A stretch of 64,000 nt of DNA from Triticum aestivum (Eukaryota > Streptophyta > Magnoliopsida > Poales > Poaceae), in NCBI RefSeq assembly GCF_018294505.1, contig NC_057798.1, forward strand, positions 371,770,026 to 371,834,025, written 5' to 3'. The position numbers and the translations under genes are program-made. Shown here in pieces: positions 32,600 to 44,930 of this stretch. Under the pieces are notes generated by a model. It was not told the origin of the DNA, did no database searches, and worked only from the letters and a program-made list of their open reading frames with translations. The first letter of the stretch is position 1. Every line of letters starts with the position of its first letter.

Positions 32600-34140
32600 G
32601 CGCAAGAGCATAAAGAAAAGAGAAAACAATGATGCATGCGGCAGCTGTCTAGGGCACCCTAGGGTAGGGGTATCCACTACAGATCCTTTTTTTTGAAAGC
32701 GCCTCCACTACAAATCGGCTTCTCCCTCGTCCTCTTGAAGAAAACCGATGATGAGTGCGGCGGTAGGGTTTTTAGGAGTACTACGGCGTGTGGGGCCACG
32801 TCGTAGTAAACGGGTTCGAGTCGACGCCTTAAATATGTGTGGGTCGCTTGTTTACGGGAACGAGGCAGCATTTTGGGTTCAGGGACCAGTGGAGATATAG
32901 CACGTACAAAAAATTATGGACGTAGGTTCGTCCGAAAGGCAATGATGCATGGGCCCTGCATTTTGATATACCCGGGGCCGCGTGAAATTTGCTACTCTAC
33001 TCGAAACTAGTAAGGTACACATGTATTGAACGCATGAGATTTCAAAACCAAATTATGAATAAATACACACTATAGCATGTAAAGCTTTGAGTCATATATG
33101 CATGATGTAGATGTTCGTTTAGTTCTTATAGTTCATCTCATTCAAAATCAATTAGTTTTATAAAAATGTTAAGATTCATGGGGTTGTGCATTGTAAATCA
33201 TAAAGTAAAAAACAAATAATGGCAATTCATTTAGAAAAAAATAATCAATTATGATACATAAGATTCTAGAACAAAGGAGAAGTGCTTGTGTTTTGAGGTT
33301 AGTGCATTATGCTTAAGTTCAACCATGGAGTCTTCTAAATTGTACATGTGGCAGATCTGGTGGAATGGTGATGATATCCAATAGCCAGTAGTGCTTGGAT
33401 TTTCCCATCTCTGCACTGTCGGGTTAGCTTCATCCAGCGACCATCTTTCAAAGTTATTGGCACACTATATAGTTCTTGTGCCATAGTTGCATGTTTTGGA
33501 AAAAAGCTACTAGTGGGTTGTACTATCTATTTAGGAATAGAATATGTATACATGGAAGTTGTAGGGAAAGAGATGACATGGAGGATCTCAATTCCTATGA
33601 GTAGGGATTGGAAAAGAGATGTCATTTGGTTCACATCATAGGAACTTTTCTATTGAATCTAGAGATGACATGTATCTCAATTCCTATGATGAGGGATTAG
33701 TAAAGAGATGTAATTTGGTTCATATCATAGGAACTTTTCTATTGAATATACGCTAATGTTTATTTTCCATTGAAATTAAGGTAGTATAGGAATCCATTCA
33801 TATGAACCAAGTGGCTCTAAAGCTATAGAAATGATATCATGTTTATTTCCTTTGAAATGTAGAGTATATGAATCTATTCCTATGAACCAATTGGCTCTAA
33901 AGGGAAAAAATCCTATAAAAATCATATCATATAGAGTTCCTATGATATTCCTCAACACTAAAGGATGGTTGAAATTGCTGCGGGTGATACGATGGTCTTT
34001 CTTTGTAGACTCCTCACCCATCTTTATAGTTACCTCTCGAAGATGAATGAAATGATATATACAGGGTATTCTACATGTGCAATTTGGTACACGAAAACTC
34101 GGTAAAAGTTTGCGAGGTTCTAATTTTCAATAAAGCTTTA
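32600..34140. other. AT-rich intergenic stretch with local direct repeats
   Basis: No gene. A unit of about 95 bp (AGAGATGACATG..ATCTCAATTCCTATGA..AGGGATT) occurs at 33570-33660 and 33661-33750. A second unit (TATGAACCAA.TGGCTCTAAAG) occurs at 33800-33822 and 33881-33903. The block probably belongs to one decayed MITE-like element rich in TTCCTATGAA motifs. Confidence 0.5.
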
Positions 34141-35857
34141 TGCACTGCATTTCGGAACGGAGGGAGCATACGGCAGTTGCTAACACTCACGTGGAAGATT
34201 TGTGTGTAGGAGGAGTGGTTGTTCTGTTAAATGACATGGCAAAACTGACACTGTCGGATGCCGATCTAACGGTTGTTACGGCGTTCCTCAGGAAAAGGCT
34301 TGTGGCGAACGTTTGTCGGATAATGATTTACGGACACATGCATTGCATTGAGACGTGCCCCCCTCTCTCTCACGCACACGCACCCTCACGAGTCACAACT
34401 CTCCCGAGTCCTCTCGCAGACTCGCACGTGGCATCCATCGTCTATCTTCAGGTAGACGTCACGCACATATGTGCTCTTCACACCCTACCCTCAGAACTTA
34501 TAAAAAACAAAAGACGGCGCGCACATTTTATTTTAGCTCACATGTCACACACTTATATTATTACTCTTGCGTCGAACGTTCTTTGGGCATAGTATATATT
34601 GTACTCTCACAAAGAGAAGCGGTGCACACACGCACTAGTTCTCTCACACCCACTCGCGGGTACACGTAGGAGCTCATTTTTTTGAAGCCGGTACAACAAA
34701 ATCACTCCACTATATATAAAGCAGGAGCCTTACTGCTTGCTTTACTAGGGTTCCTCTCGTTCACTCTCTCATGCTCTCCAGATCTAAGCAAGACATAGGT
34801 GGCCACACTCTCTCTCTCAGCTCACGGCTGGTCACAAATCCGGCCGAACAACCTCGACCGGGGCAGGGGGTGTATGTGCATCGTTCACGCTGTCGTCGGC
34901 GGCGAGGGAGGAGACCAACGGCTGCCCGTGCGTCCCGATCGGCAGCCGTGCCGTTCTCTCCGAGAGAGCGCCGGCTCGGGAGGGCCTCTGACCCCTTCTT
35001 CCTCCCTGCGGTATTGTGGCCAAGATGCGGCCTCCCGACGCCGTCTTTGCCACATGCCGATGACCCTCAGGTATATATTCCTTCGAAACCTGCCTTACTC
35101 TACTGCCCTAGCTCTTCCCCCTTCGTGTGGATCCTTTTCTACTTCCGTCCGTTGTTCCAAAGCCACCTAGACTTCTACTATTATTAGAAGTAAAGCTAGT
35201 TCATACCGTCAACTCAAAGCGTTGGTTCAAACAGGGAAGAAAGTGGGAAAGCTGTAGCATGAATCTAGGACTTGGTTCTAAGAGGAAACGGGGGAAAGTA
35301 GTAATATCTGTCACTGTTTAAATAACCGTATTTCGTATTTGCGCAAACAGGGATGTCTGTCTCCATATCGTTTCAGGATGTCTGTCTCCGTATCGTTTCT
35401 ATCCGCACAATCAAAAACACACACCTCAGTTTTAGTACAACCGCGCAAAATGAGATGGCTATCCCTCGTTGCCGTCATCTACCCTCCAGTCTTCAAGGTA
35501 TTCCTACATTGGTAGTAACTAAGGTAGAATGACCAACGCAACCTAAAAGAAGATGATTTGTACGTTTTACTTCCTGATTGCAGTGAAGGGACGAGCAAAA
35601 ACAACTGCATCCTAGTCCGGAATGCACTTTCTGCCAGTTCTTCCATGGACCGGGGACTAGCTGGCACGGCTGCACGGTGGTTTTTTGGACAGGTGCGCGG
35701 ACAAGAGGCATTGTGGTCTGCTTATTTCTGCAAATAACGGTGCTTAAATTTAGTGGAGTGCACAAGCATTTCAACTGGCCAGTACACTACATGGTTCAGT
35801 TCAGCATTCCAGCTGAGACCACAATTATAATTGGTTATTCTGGAATGAGAGAACCTA
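34140..35857. other. intergenic stretch with a possible promoter and broken frame
   Basis: TATATATAAA at 34711-34720 sits about 30 bp before a CT-rich leader-like region and an ATG at 34771. That frame runs 138 codons to 35187 but is Arg/Pro/Ser-rich with no domain. I cannot support a protein. 34590-34690 repeats the motif set of 28255-28395. The rest is unassigned. Confidence 0.25.
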
Positions 35858-36258
35858 GGCCCTGTTTGGATACTCTAGCTCAGTTAGAGGTTAGAGTTAG
35901 ATTCTAACCCTGAACTAACCCTGAACTAACTCTAACCAAAGAGGTGTTTGGATTGCAGGGTTAGATGGAGCACGGATACGGCAAGGCGCCTTCACGGGCG
36001 GTGCGAGAGGGAGGGAGTTAGAAGACGAGAAGCTTCGAGGAAGTGGGGAAGGATAGGCTGCAGGAAGAGCGAGCGAAAAATGTGTTTTTTAATGGCCCCG
36101 AGAAGAACTAACCCGAATAAGCACCTCTTGGGTGGGTTAGATTTTTTGGATGAGTTAGATGCATCTAACCCAAACTAACCCTCCTGTTTGGATACTTTTG
36201 GGTTAGTTGAGTCCAAACTAACCCAAACTAACTCTAACCCATGGATCCAAACAGGGCC
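35858..36258. mobile_element. MITE of 401 bp with GGCCCTGTTTGGAT ends
   Basis: Terminal inverted repeats GGCCCTGTTTGGAT and ATCCAAACAGGGCC extend inward imperfectly. The flanks carry CTA on both sides (35855-35857 and 36259-36261), a 3-bp duplication that fits PIF/Harbinger-like MITEs. Both subterminal parts are runs of TAACCCTGAACTAACC / GGGTTAGTTGAGT type, similar to a degenerate plant telomere motif. The interior has a short low-complexity frame only. Confidence 0.75.
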
Positions 36259-36261
36259 CTA

Positions 36262-37070
36262 ACCCTGGATGGTGGCAACAAGGAAAAACTAGAGTGAACT
36301 CCATGAAATTTAAGCCTGCCAGGAGGCCCTTTGCTCAGAGAAGCCTTGCTTGTTTTTTCCTGATTTGTAAACCTTCTCACAACTTTGTCTTTTGCTGTGA
36401 ACTAGTATATGTTTGTTATGTTTTATGAATCATTGAGATGTATAAAACTGCTTAACTTATGCTTTTCAAGATTTTTATGAAGACGAGTTTAATGTGAGTG
36501 CTCCACATGAGCGCTGGACTAGCGTGGAACGTTTGGAATTTATTACATTGTGGCCTCAATTAACTGCATGAACCACTGTAATAAGATACATAGTTGCTTA
36601 TATGTCAGACAGTAGATTGTTGATTGTTAGTTGGTCGATAGCCTAGTGTTGAAGCGAGCTGAGTCAATGTGTCGTGTTTTGCACAACTGCTTACAAGTGG
36701 GGTAGCACCAACAGTGTTTACAAGTACTTATGTATACGTCGGCGCATGGTTCTCGAATGATTGCTCTATTTCATCAAAACACACACTGCTCGTATGATAA
36801 ATCGTGACAACTTATGTATTACCATGCCATATTCATGAAAAAACTAGTGAGGATGCATCTGTTTCGGCAACAATTACGATGGTTCTCACATGATTCACGG
36901 GCACACAAAAGTAGCAGCAGTTCCCATAGATGGATTCAAACAGAGTACTAGCCCCAGAGGGGTCGATAACAGGCAAGGTTTGGATAATTAGACACAATCC
37001 AAACTACTATTAAACACTAGCTGGGGCAACTATTTCATGCCTCGATCTAATTTGGGCTGGACACAAGACG
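36262..37070. other. intergenic stretch, nothing recognised
   Basis: AT-balanced sequence with no conserved frame, terminal repeats or obvious tandem structure. Confidence 0.4.
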
Positions 37071-37193
37071 GACCTTGCCATGAACATCATCGAGGACGTC
37101 CCGCAGCAGCTCAATCCTGTGAACCTTCATGAAGACAACCTTGTGGCCTTGCCACTGATAAACTTGTTTGTGGAGGCATGCCACGTCATCTTC

Positions 37194-37878
37194 CTACGTA
37201 ATCTTGACAAGAACAGTATGCCTCACAAACGAAGGAGTAGCTTTGAACTTCTTGTGCTTCAGTACACCCTGGACAACACGCCAGACAACAGTGAGGCTGG
37301 AATACACCTCTTCATTGGTATAACCGCAAATTGCTTCCAGGATCCAACAGCCTAAGAACTCTGTTTTCCAAGTGCGTATATTCAGGTCGTCCGCCTCATA
37401 GCGAGTGACATGCACAACCACACAATCCTTGCCTGCATCAGGGCTCTAATTGAAACAGAAACAAATTCTGAATTACTTTTCAGTATAAGAAACACAAGTT
37501 ATTTAAACCACTATGTATAGCATGGCATCGAAGCTAATAAAATTTTGCATTATTAATCACCACATACTTCCTTTTCTAAAAAAATCACCACATACTTAGA
37601 TGAAATACCACAATCGAGATCAGCAAAGAAGGAAATCACCTTGGGCAGCTCAGCGGGGGGGGGGACACATCCTCGAAGGGGGAAAACTACTCCTGAAGTG
37701 CCACGGGGGCTGTAACCTCAAACGGGGCGTTGACCATCTCAGTAGTGGCCGTGAGCGTATTTGGGGTCGGCTCGGTGGTTGCCTCCATCTTCTTGGAGCT
37801 CTCTGTCTCGTGGGGATCAGCCTCCCGCGTCTGCTCCAATATCGGCAGATCTTTTCCAGGTTCTCCTAGGTCCATCAT
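37194..37878 (-). CDS. hypothetical two-exon protein (137 residues)
   Basis: Exon 37717-37878 starts ATGATGG and encodes 54 hydrophilic residues (DLGEPGKDLPILEQTRE, then TTEPTPNTLTATTE). Donor GAG|GTTACA joins in phase 0 to acceptor CAATTAG at 37446-37452. Exon 37194-37445 encodes 83 residues with a compact, conserved-looking composition (VVVHVTRYEADDLNIRTW, then FLGCWILEAICGYTNEE) and ends TAG at 37194-37196. The same frame stays open for 40-odd codons beyond that TAG (VYQWQGHKVVFMKVHRIELL), so the stop may be a nonsense change. I do not recognise the family. The donor is not ideal. An upstream frame at 38072-38140 with a good donor could be a leader exon. Confidence 0.4.
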
Positions 37879-38350
37879 GAAACTGACGAATACTAGGAGA
37901 CCACTAAAAGGAAAACACAATCGCAATGGCAATGAAACAAAGAAGAGAGTGAGGATCGGTTACTGCTTTGCAAAAGTTATTTTTTTTCTCTGAACGAAAT
38001 ATACCAACATCACGGATCCGCTTACCTTCCCTTCGTTGGGAGAGAAGAACAGTGGCAGATGCGAGTGTTACCTTTCTTGAAGACGGTGAGGGAGAAGGGG
38101 ATTCAGCGAAGAGTGAAATGATGGTTGCTTCGTCTGTCAAACTTATACTGCGGGGAGGTGGGGTTTTGTGATACGATGGGTCGTTACTGCCGCGCTACGA
38201 CCGGGGTGACTCTCCGCCTGCATACTGCCTTCTAATTTGGTGGATGGCATTTGGGCCCGCGCGCTGCATGGCCTGCATGTTGGTGAACAAAAGTATAACG
38301 GCATTCAGTAGAGGGAGACGTTTCAATGACCTAGGAGGAGCCAGAAGCGG

Positions 38351-38437
38351 TAGAGTGTCTCCACTATACTAGTAGTAGTTGTTTTTCTAGGTAGTTGTAG
38401 AGTGTCTCCACTGTACTAGTAGTAATTGTTTCTCTGG
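38351..38437. repeat. 47-bp direct repeat, two copies
   Basis: TAGAGTGTCTCCACT.TACTAGTAGTA.TTGTTT starts at 38351 and 38398. It is upstream of the F-box gene and could lie in its promoter. Confidence 0.75.
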
Positions 38438-38605
38438 GCCCAAGACAAAATAGCCAATCCACACTAGTAAATAGTAAAATCAATTCAAAAGGCGCTACCC
38501 ACACCCAGCACACACCCCCCCCCCAAAACATGGGTGCTCTTCTTCCTCCTCGCTCCCACCCACCTCACGTCAGCTCGCTCCACTCGTACCCCCAAATTCC
38601 TCACC

Positions 38606-38676
38606 TCACTCCTACAGAAAACCCCAGCTCCCCTTCTTCCTCACTCCTACAGAAAACCCCCAACTCCCCTTCTTCT
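38606..38676 (+). repeat. 35-bp duplication in the F-box gene leader
   Basis: TCACTCCTACAGAAAACCCC starts at 38606 and 38641, an exact 35-bp period. It lies in the pyrimidine-rich 5' leader. An upstream ATG at 38530 opens an 85-codon frame that overlaps the main start at 38754. Confidence 0.75.
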
Positions 38677-38753
38677 TCGCTCACACTACAACTAGGCTCG
38701 TCATTCGTTACTCTGCTCAAATCCGTGAGCGCGACGCGACGCCCTCGAGGAAA

Positions 38754-40480
38754 ATGGAGTCGGCTGACACCAGCGCCAAGAAGATGAGGCTCCCGCAAAC
38801 GGGGACGCCTGTTGTAGATCCCGCACCTGGCAGCGCGGGGAGAAGCGGCGACCCCGCCCCCATCGGATCCCAGGAACCCATAGAATCTCGGGTGGACCGC
38901 ATCAGCGATCTCCCGGACGCCGTCCTTGGGGAGATCATCTCGCTTCTCCCCACCAAGGATTGCTGCCGCACCCAAGTCCTCTCAATTCGGTGGCGCCCTC
39001 TATGGTGCGTCGTGCCCCTTAATCTCGACTGTCGTCAGCTATCTCTCTTCAATGATTTTGAAATCCCCAGAGCCATCATCTCCTCCCACCAGGGCTCCAT
39101 TCAAAGCCTCTGCATCCCGTCATGCTACCTGAGCAAGCATACCATGCCCTGCATGGTGGACGCCTGGCTGAAATCCCCTGAATTCACAGAACTACAGCTG
39201 CTCGAGTTCTACTATTCCCTTGGAAATCACATACCACATACCGAACGCCATCAACTTGTGCCCTCAGCACCGATGTCCATCTCGCGGTTTTCCTCCTCTC
39301 TCCACACTGCCACCTTTGCGATGTGCTACCTACCAGACAATCTGGTACTAAACCTTCGACTCCCATTTCTCAAGAAACTTTCACTTGTGCGGGTTCGTAT
39401 ATCGGAGGCCTCATTGCATAGCATCATCCACTCCAGTTGCCCTGCCCTGGAGTGCTTGGTGCTTGTTTTCACAGTTAGAATCGGTTGTCTCCAAATAAAG
39501 TCGCCTAACCTTGTAAGAATTGGAATTTCTTTTGACGGAAGGCAGCTCATCATCCAAGATGCTCCTTCACTTCAAAGGTTGATTCTTGATTCTAGTTATT
39601 CACCGTTGCAAATAACCGTCCTCTCTGCGCCTAAACTGGAGACCTTGGGTGTAATACATGATCTCTGTGCTCATTCCAATATGGTGTTTGGCTCCACAGT
39701 TCTTCAGGTACTTTATATTATCATCTACACTTGTAACCATAAGCTGCATTTTAAATTTTTGCGCATAATTTATATATCATCTTGGAGTACACATTTTGTA
39801 CTAATATTATGTTCTATGCTCAATGAAGAGTTTCTCCATGGATGGCCTATCAATGGTGCTGGATTCTGTCAAGATATTATATATCCAAATGATTAGTTTT
39901 GATCTGAACAAGATTATTGGCTTGCTACAATGCTTTCCATGTCTGGAGAAGTTGTATATAAAGGTGATAATTTCACACGCACATTTGAAGCCCGCATATA
40001 GTGTACTAGAATTAACCGTTCAGCTGTTGCTCCTTCGACACTCTTCTTTTAGACCTTAACTGTTTTCAATCTTCATGTCTATTTAAGCAACAAGACGGGG
40101 TAAGAAAGTTATAAACAATCGGTGGATTCGTAAGCATCAGGATTTTCTCACTTCTCATGAGATTCGATTGAAGACAATAACGCTAGAACGATATGTAGCC
40201 AACCGTGCAAACACAAGATTTGTCACATTCTTCCTGCTGAATGCGAGGTTACTATTGTCCATTAGGCTTAAGTTTATCAGCAGCATGGTTTTGATGGATG
40301 GGTATGTCGAAGAGCAAAAAAAAGGAGTTTCAGGTGGGCAAAAGAGCTTCTGAACCTGTCGGGCTTCTATTTATAACATATTGTGGTCATAATCCAGTAA
40401 ATTTTACGACCCAGGATGTTCATTCTATGGACCTGGCCGATCCGTTTGACTGTGACTGCCGAAAACAGTGCTGGAGTTAG
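38754..40480 (+). pseudogene. F-box / LRR / FBD protein gene, 3' half frameshifted
   Basis: Exon 1 (38754-39707) is open for 318 codons. An F-box spans residues about 48-85 (DRISDLPDAVLGEIISLLPT), followed by leucine-rich segments (LRLPFLKKLSLVRVRISEAS, then PSLQRLILDSSYSP). Donor TTCAG|GTACTT joins in phase 0 to exon 2 (39829-39963, LYIQMISFDLNKIIGLLQCF), donor ATAAAG|GTGATA. Exon 3 (about 40088-40480) encodes an FBD domain (HEIRLKTITLERY, then VHSMDLADPFDCDC), but two single-base shifts break it, near 40110 and in an 8-A run at 40316-40323. Read as is, it stops at 40351-40353. F-box proteins recruit targets to SCF ubiquitin ligases. The large grass FBD family evolves fast and has many pseudogenes. 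An error in the A run is a possible alternative. Confidence 0.75.
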
Positions 40481-40915
40481 ATGTTGTTACCCTTTTCAAT
40501 CTGGGTTTTTTTGTAAACCTGATGAACAATCAACCCTCGTGCTTTTGTACAGTTTGTAAGCTGGAGTTAGATGTTCCTGCCCTTTTCAACTCGGCTGTGA
40601 CTGTCATATTTTCTTCGAAACAAGGCAAATGGCTTGCCATTCATTTAATTTAGAGTGAAATATTGTAACAAACCACAACCAAGGAAATAACATCACCCAC
40701 GCCGGCTGCTTGAGCTCACTGTGCATAACAGAAGCCAAGTGATTAGCCGCCACCAGCACCCACAAACTTATTTCGAACTAGCACATCAAATGAGCTGTAA
40801 ATTTTCAAAGGAAAGGCTGCATGACCGTGACAGATTTGGATTCTGACATTTGGGACCCACGAGGAAATAGGCTATCCAAGGTGGTGTCGACTTACTAGCC
40901 AGTCAACAAACGATT

Positions 40916-41410
40916 TTGCCTACCAGCCGTTGGATTGACATCCAACATCTGTCATGTATCTTCTATCTCTTGTCTTCTTCTTCCTCCAGCCGCCCAAACC
41001 AAACCACCCCATCGGCTCCGCCTGCTCCCGCCTGCTCCTGCCTCCCATGGTTGGCTGCGCCTCCACCGCCCTACCGTACGTACCCTCCAACGTTGGCCAG
41101 TCCCTCCCTCTATTCCCCCACACGTCCTGTTATTCTTCGGCGACGTCAGCCCCAACACGCACCCGTGCCCGAACCAGTCAACCCTCGTACTCCCCTCCGC
41201 CTGCGACAGGACCGGCGCATCTTCAACGGCTCCTGTTCGTTCCATCCGAGGCCTCGCCGTCGTCCTCCGCCTTGCAGCCTTGGTTCGCTCGCCGTGCGTG
41301 GTGCGCCGCCCTCTTGCGTTGTCAACGTCGTCAACAACCGAGAGGAACAAGGAGATGACTGTACATGGAGAGGATGATAGTAGGGACCCACCAGCGTCAT
41401 GGTAGTATGC
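40916..41410 (+). repeat. CACTA repeat module 1
   Basis: Begins CCGTTGGATTGACATCCAAC and ends with a GTCAACGTCGTCAACAACCGAGAGG-type stretch. C-rich with Pro/Ser low-complexity frames. Related to modules at 42290, 42990 and 43790. Confidence 0.6.
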
Positions 41411-41749
41411 AAGCTAGTGCCTCTATAGTACAAGCCCAAAAATATGGTTCCTCCTAGTCCTAATGCTTGGACATCTGGGGCTCACGCCATTGTCAACGTA
41501 GTCAATAAACGAGAGAATTACACTATGAGCGGCTGACACCAGGGACCCAGCAAGTCGTGCAGTTTTTTTTTTGAGGAACAAGCAGTTGTTATTTATACTA
41601 GTTTTAGCGGTGGATCAGGGTAACAACGGGGTTGTGCGAGGGCTGTGGCCCGTCTAGCCAGGGTTTTATTTATGTTTACCACATCATGAGCCCAGTGTGT
41701 GTTTTTCTTGCTGAAAATGGCTAGCCCAGTTCTATTTTTTTTAAGAAAT

Positions 41750-42900
41750 ACCCAAACAAGGCCTACTTGCTTTATCGGCCCTGCTGGGCTGCAAATCCTT
41801 CAAGACGATGAGAGTTTCATTCGGTTTGCCCAGAAATGGCCTGTACATTTTTAAAACACATCAAACCGGGAATTAGTTTCAAATTTTTTTCATTACAAGA
41901 TCTTAAATTCCATTGATTTTTATGCGTGGACAATTATTTGGATTTTATATTTATATAAATTATTTTTCAAAATAGTTTGAATGTGAATCGACATTTCTGG
42001 ATTAAAAACAGTTGACCGCACCGAAATATGCAAAATTTCGTATACTTTTTAACCGTGGCCACAATATGGGGTGTAATGCTAACAAAAAGAAGATGGGCAC
42101 CAAAAAGATCTTAAGAATTAGCAAATGTGTTGTACATTATTAGAAACAATGGTAGATGGTTGTATGCTGTTTTCCACAGATTTGAGGCTGACTTGTGCGC
42201 CTACTACAGGTTGACGCATATGCTTTCATAAAAAAAGGTTGACGCACACGCAACGCCCTGTCAACTTAGTCAACACACGAGAGCAGTGACTGTTGGATGT
42301 CCATCCAACGGCTGTCGTGCTTCCTCAATCTCTGCTCTTCATGCTCCAGCCGCTCAAACAAGCGCCGGCAGGACTGCCTGCTCCCTCCTCCCGCGGCCGG
42401 CTATGCTGCCGCGCAGGCCTTACGGCCCCACCGTACTCCCAACACTGGCCTAACCATCCCTCTACTCACCCACACATGCTGTTATTCTCCGGCGACGGCA
42501 GACGAACCAGTAAACCCTCGTACTCCTTCACGTGGGAAACAACTGCCGAGTATTCCCTGGCTCCGTGTCGTTCCCTTCCTAGGCCTCGCCGTCGTCCACA
42601 ACCCTGGTGCTCTCGGCGCGGCCTGGTCAACGTGGTCAATGAACGACATCCATCGGAAGTGGACTATACATTGAGAGGCTGACAGTTGGGTCCACAGCCG
42701 CACGCAAGGAAATGCCTCCTTATTATGCGCAAAATAATGATTCCTCCACATGACAGCTAGAACACACAGGAAGGGCCTCTGTATTTCGCGAAAAAATGTT
42801 CCCCCCGCTGATAGGTCGGACCCACCAGCTATATCTTCGCACGCAAGGAAGTGCCTCCTTATTACGCCCAAAAAATGAATACCCCCTGCTAGCTGGGACC
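41750..42900 (+). repeat. CACTA segmental duplication, copy 1 (includes module 2)
   Basis: GGGCTGCAAATCCTTCAAGACGA at about 41788 and the following AT-rich 500 bp, module 2 (GGTTGGATGTCCATCCAACG near 42290) and the tail GCCTCCTTATTATGCGCAAAATAAT correspond in order to 43280-44400 with an offset near 1.5 kb. Not coding. Confidence 0.75.
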
Positions 42901-42984
42901 CACCATATTGTTGGGCTGACTTGTGGGCCTACTAAGTTGACGGGGACGGAGGGCTTTGTCAACTTAGTCAATACTCCAGTGACC

Positions 42985-43260
42985 GTATGATGTCCATCCA
43001 ACGGCCATAGTGCTTCTTCAACCTCTGGTCTTCTTGCTCCAGCCGCCCAAAGCAGCGTCGGTCGTGCCGCTTGCTCCTGCCTCTCGTGGCCGGCTGTAGT
43101 ACCGCCTGCTCCTGCCTCCCATGGCCCAGCTCCGCGTCATCCCCTTCCTAGGCCTCGCCGTTGTCCACCGCCGTGGTGCTCTCGGCGCGGTGTGGTCAAT
43201 GTGGTCAACGACCGACTTCCATCGGAAGAGTACTGTCCGCGAAGAGGCTGACAGCTGGGT
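42985..43260 (+). repeat. CACTA repeat module 3 (shortened)
   Basis: GATGTCCATCCAACGGCCATAGTGC followed by a shortened C-rich part and the end GAAGAGGCTGACAGCTGGGTCCACGG. Confidence 0.65.
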
Positions 43261-43279
43261 CCACGGCCACAGCCCAGTT

Positions 43280-44400
43280 TTTTTGTGATTTGCCAAGTAA
43301 GTCGCTTTGTCAGGCCTGTTGGGCTGTAAATCTTTCAAGACGAGGAGAGCTTTCATTCGGCTGGCCGAGAAAATGGCCCATCAGTAATGAGAAATGGGTT
43401 GTACATTTTTAAAACACATCAAACCGGCAATTAGTTTCAAATATATATTTTTCATTTCAAGATTTTAAATTACATTAATTTTTATGTGTGGAGAATTTGT
43501 TGGATTTTATATTGATATACGTTTATTTTTAAAATCGGTTTGAATGTGAGTCAAAATTTCGGGATTAAAAACAGTTCGGACCGCACCAAAATATGCAAAA
43601 TTTCGTATAATTTTTTAACCGTGGCCACAATATGGGCTGTAATGCTAACAAAAAGAATATGGGCTCCAAAAAAACCCTTAAGAATTAGCAAATGGGCTGT
43701 AAATTATTAGAAATAATGGCAGATGGGTTGTATGCTGTTTTCCACAGATTTGAGGCTTTCCTAAAAAAAGGTTGACGCACAAGTAGTGACGGTTGGATGT
43801 CCATCCAACGGCCATCGTGCTTCTTCAATCTCTGCTCTTCCTGCTCCGGCCGCTCAAACAAGCGCCGACGGGACTGCCTGCTCCCTCCTCCCCGCGGCCG
43901 GCTGTGCTGCCGCGCAGGCCTCACCGCCCCACCGTACTCCCATCGCTGGCCTAGCCATCCCTCTACTCACCCACACCTGCTGTTATTCTCCGGCGATGGC
44001 AGACGAACCAGTAAACCCTCGTATAGTCGTACTCCCCTCCGCGTGGGAAAAGACTGCCGAGTCTTCCCTGCCTCTGTGTCGTCCCCTTCCTAGGCCTTGC
44101 CGTCATCCATCGCCGTGGTGCTCTTGGTGCGGCGTAGTCAATGTGGTCAATGACCGACTTCCATCGGAAGAGTACTGTGCGTGGAGAGGCTGACAGCTGG
44201 GTCCACGGCCGCAGCAAGGAAGTGCCTCCTTATTACGCGCAAAATAATTATTCCTCCACCTAACAGTGGGGACCCACCGGACGGGCCACCGTATTTCACG
44301 AAAAAAAGTTTCCCCCTGACTGCTGGGACCCACCAGCTACACCTTCGCACGCAAGGAAGTGCGTTCGGGCAAAAAAGCGGTTTGCCCCCCTAACTGTTGG
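43280..44400 (+). repeat. CACTA segmental duplication, copy 2 (includes module 4)
   Basis: Partner of 41750-42900; GGGCTGTAAATCTTTCAAGACGA at about 43321 and module 4 (GGTTGGATGTCCATCCAACG) near 43790. It is diverged by substitutions and small indels. Confidence 0.75.
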
Positions 44401-44530
44401 GACCCACCAGCTACATCTTCGCACGCAAGGAAGTGCGTCCGGGCAAAAAAAAAACGATTCGCCCCCCTGACTGCTGGGACCCACCAGCTACATCTTCGCG
44501 GGCAAGGAAGTGCCTGACAGTCGGGACCCA
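44265..44530. repeat. tandem repeat of about 75-bp period
   Basis: GGGACCCACCAGCTACA.CTTCGCACGCAAGGAAGTGCG starts near 44325, 44399 and 44476, with partial units at 44265 and 44523. Units are separated by A-runs and CCCCC. Confidence 0.85.
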
Positions 44531-44930
44531 CCTGGTCGAAGTGTATGTAGCGTTGTCATTCTGGTCGCGAACGTGTACGTACATATATACTGGTGGATGT
44601 AGAGGCGCGCACGTGTCGTAGTGGAGGTGCGCACGTAGCATGTACACGTACGTACAACGGCGAGGGTGCAAGAAAGAAAAACGGCCACATACGTACATAC
44701 GGGCAGGGTCTGAACGCCTACTCGTGCATACGTACATGGCTGGGTCGGAATGGAGAAACAGCATCATCGTTGTGTTCATGGGGAGCCAACCGGCTGGGTC
44801 AGAACGGAATGCGTGGTCGTGTTCATCGGGAGGGCTTGGACGGAACAGGCAATGGAAACGAGGCCTGGCGTACCGCACAACGGAGGAAACGGCCTTGTGT
44901 TTGACCGGCCATGTTTGAAACGGGATCCTG

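Noticed and set aside
34771..35187. 138-codon frame after a TATA-like box as a gene
   Set aside because: Composition is Arg/Pro/Ser-biased, overlapping frames are equally open, and no domain or splice pattern is visible.
40916..41405. Overlapping 130-156-codon frames at 40.9-41.4 kb
   Set aside because: They occur in three plus-strand phases and on the minus strand of a C-rich repeat module whose other copies do not keep any one frame.
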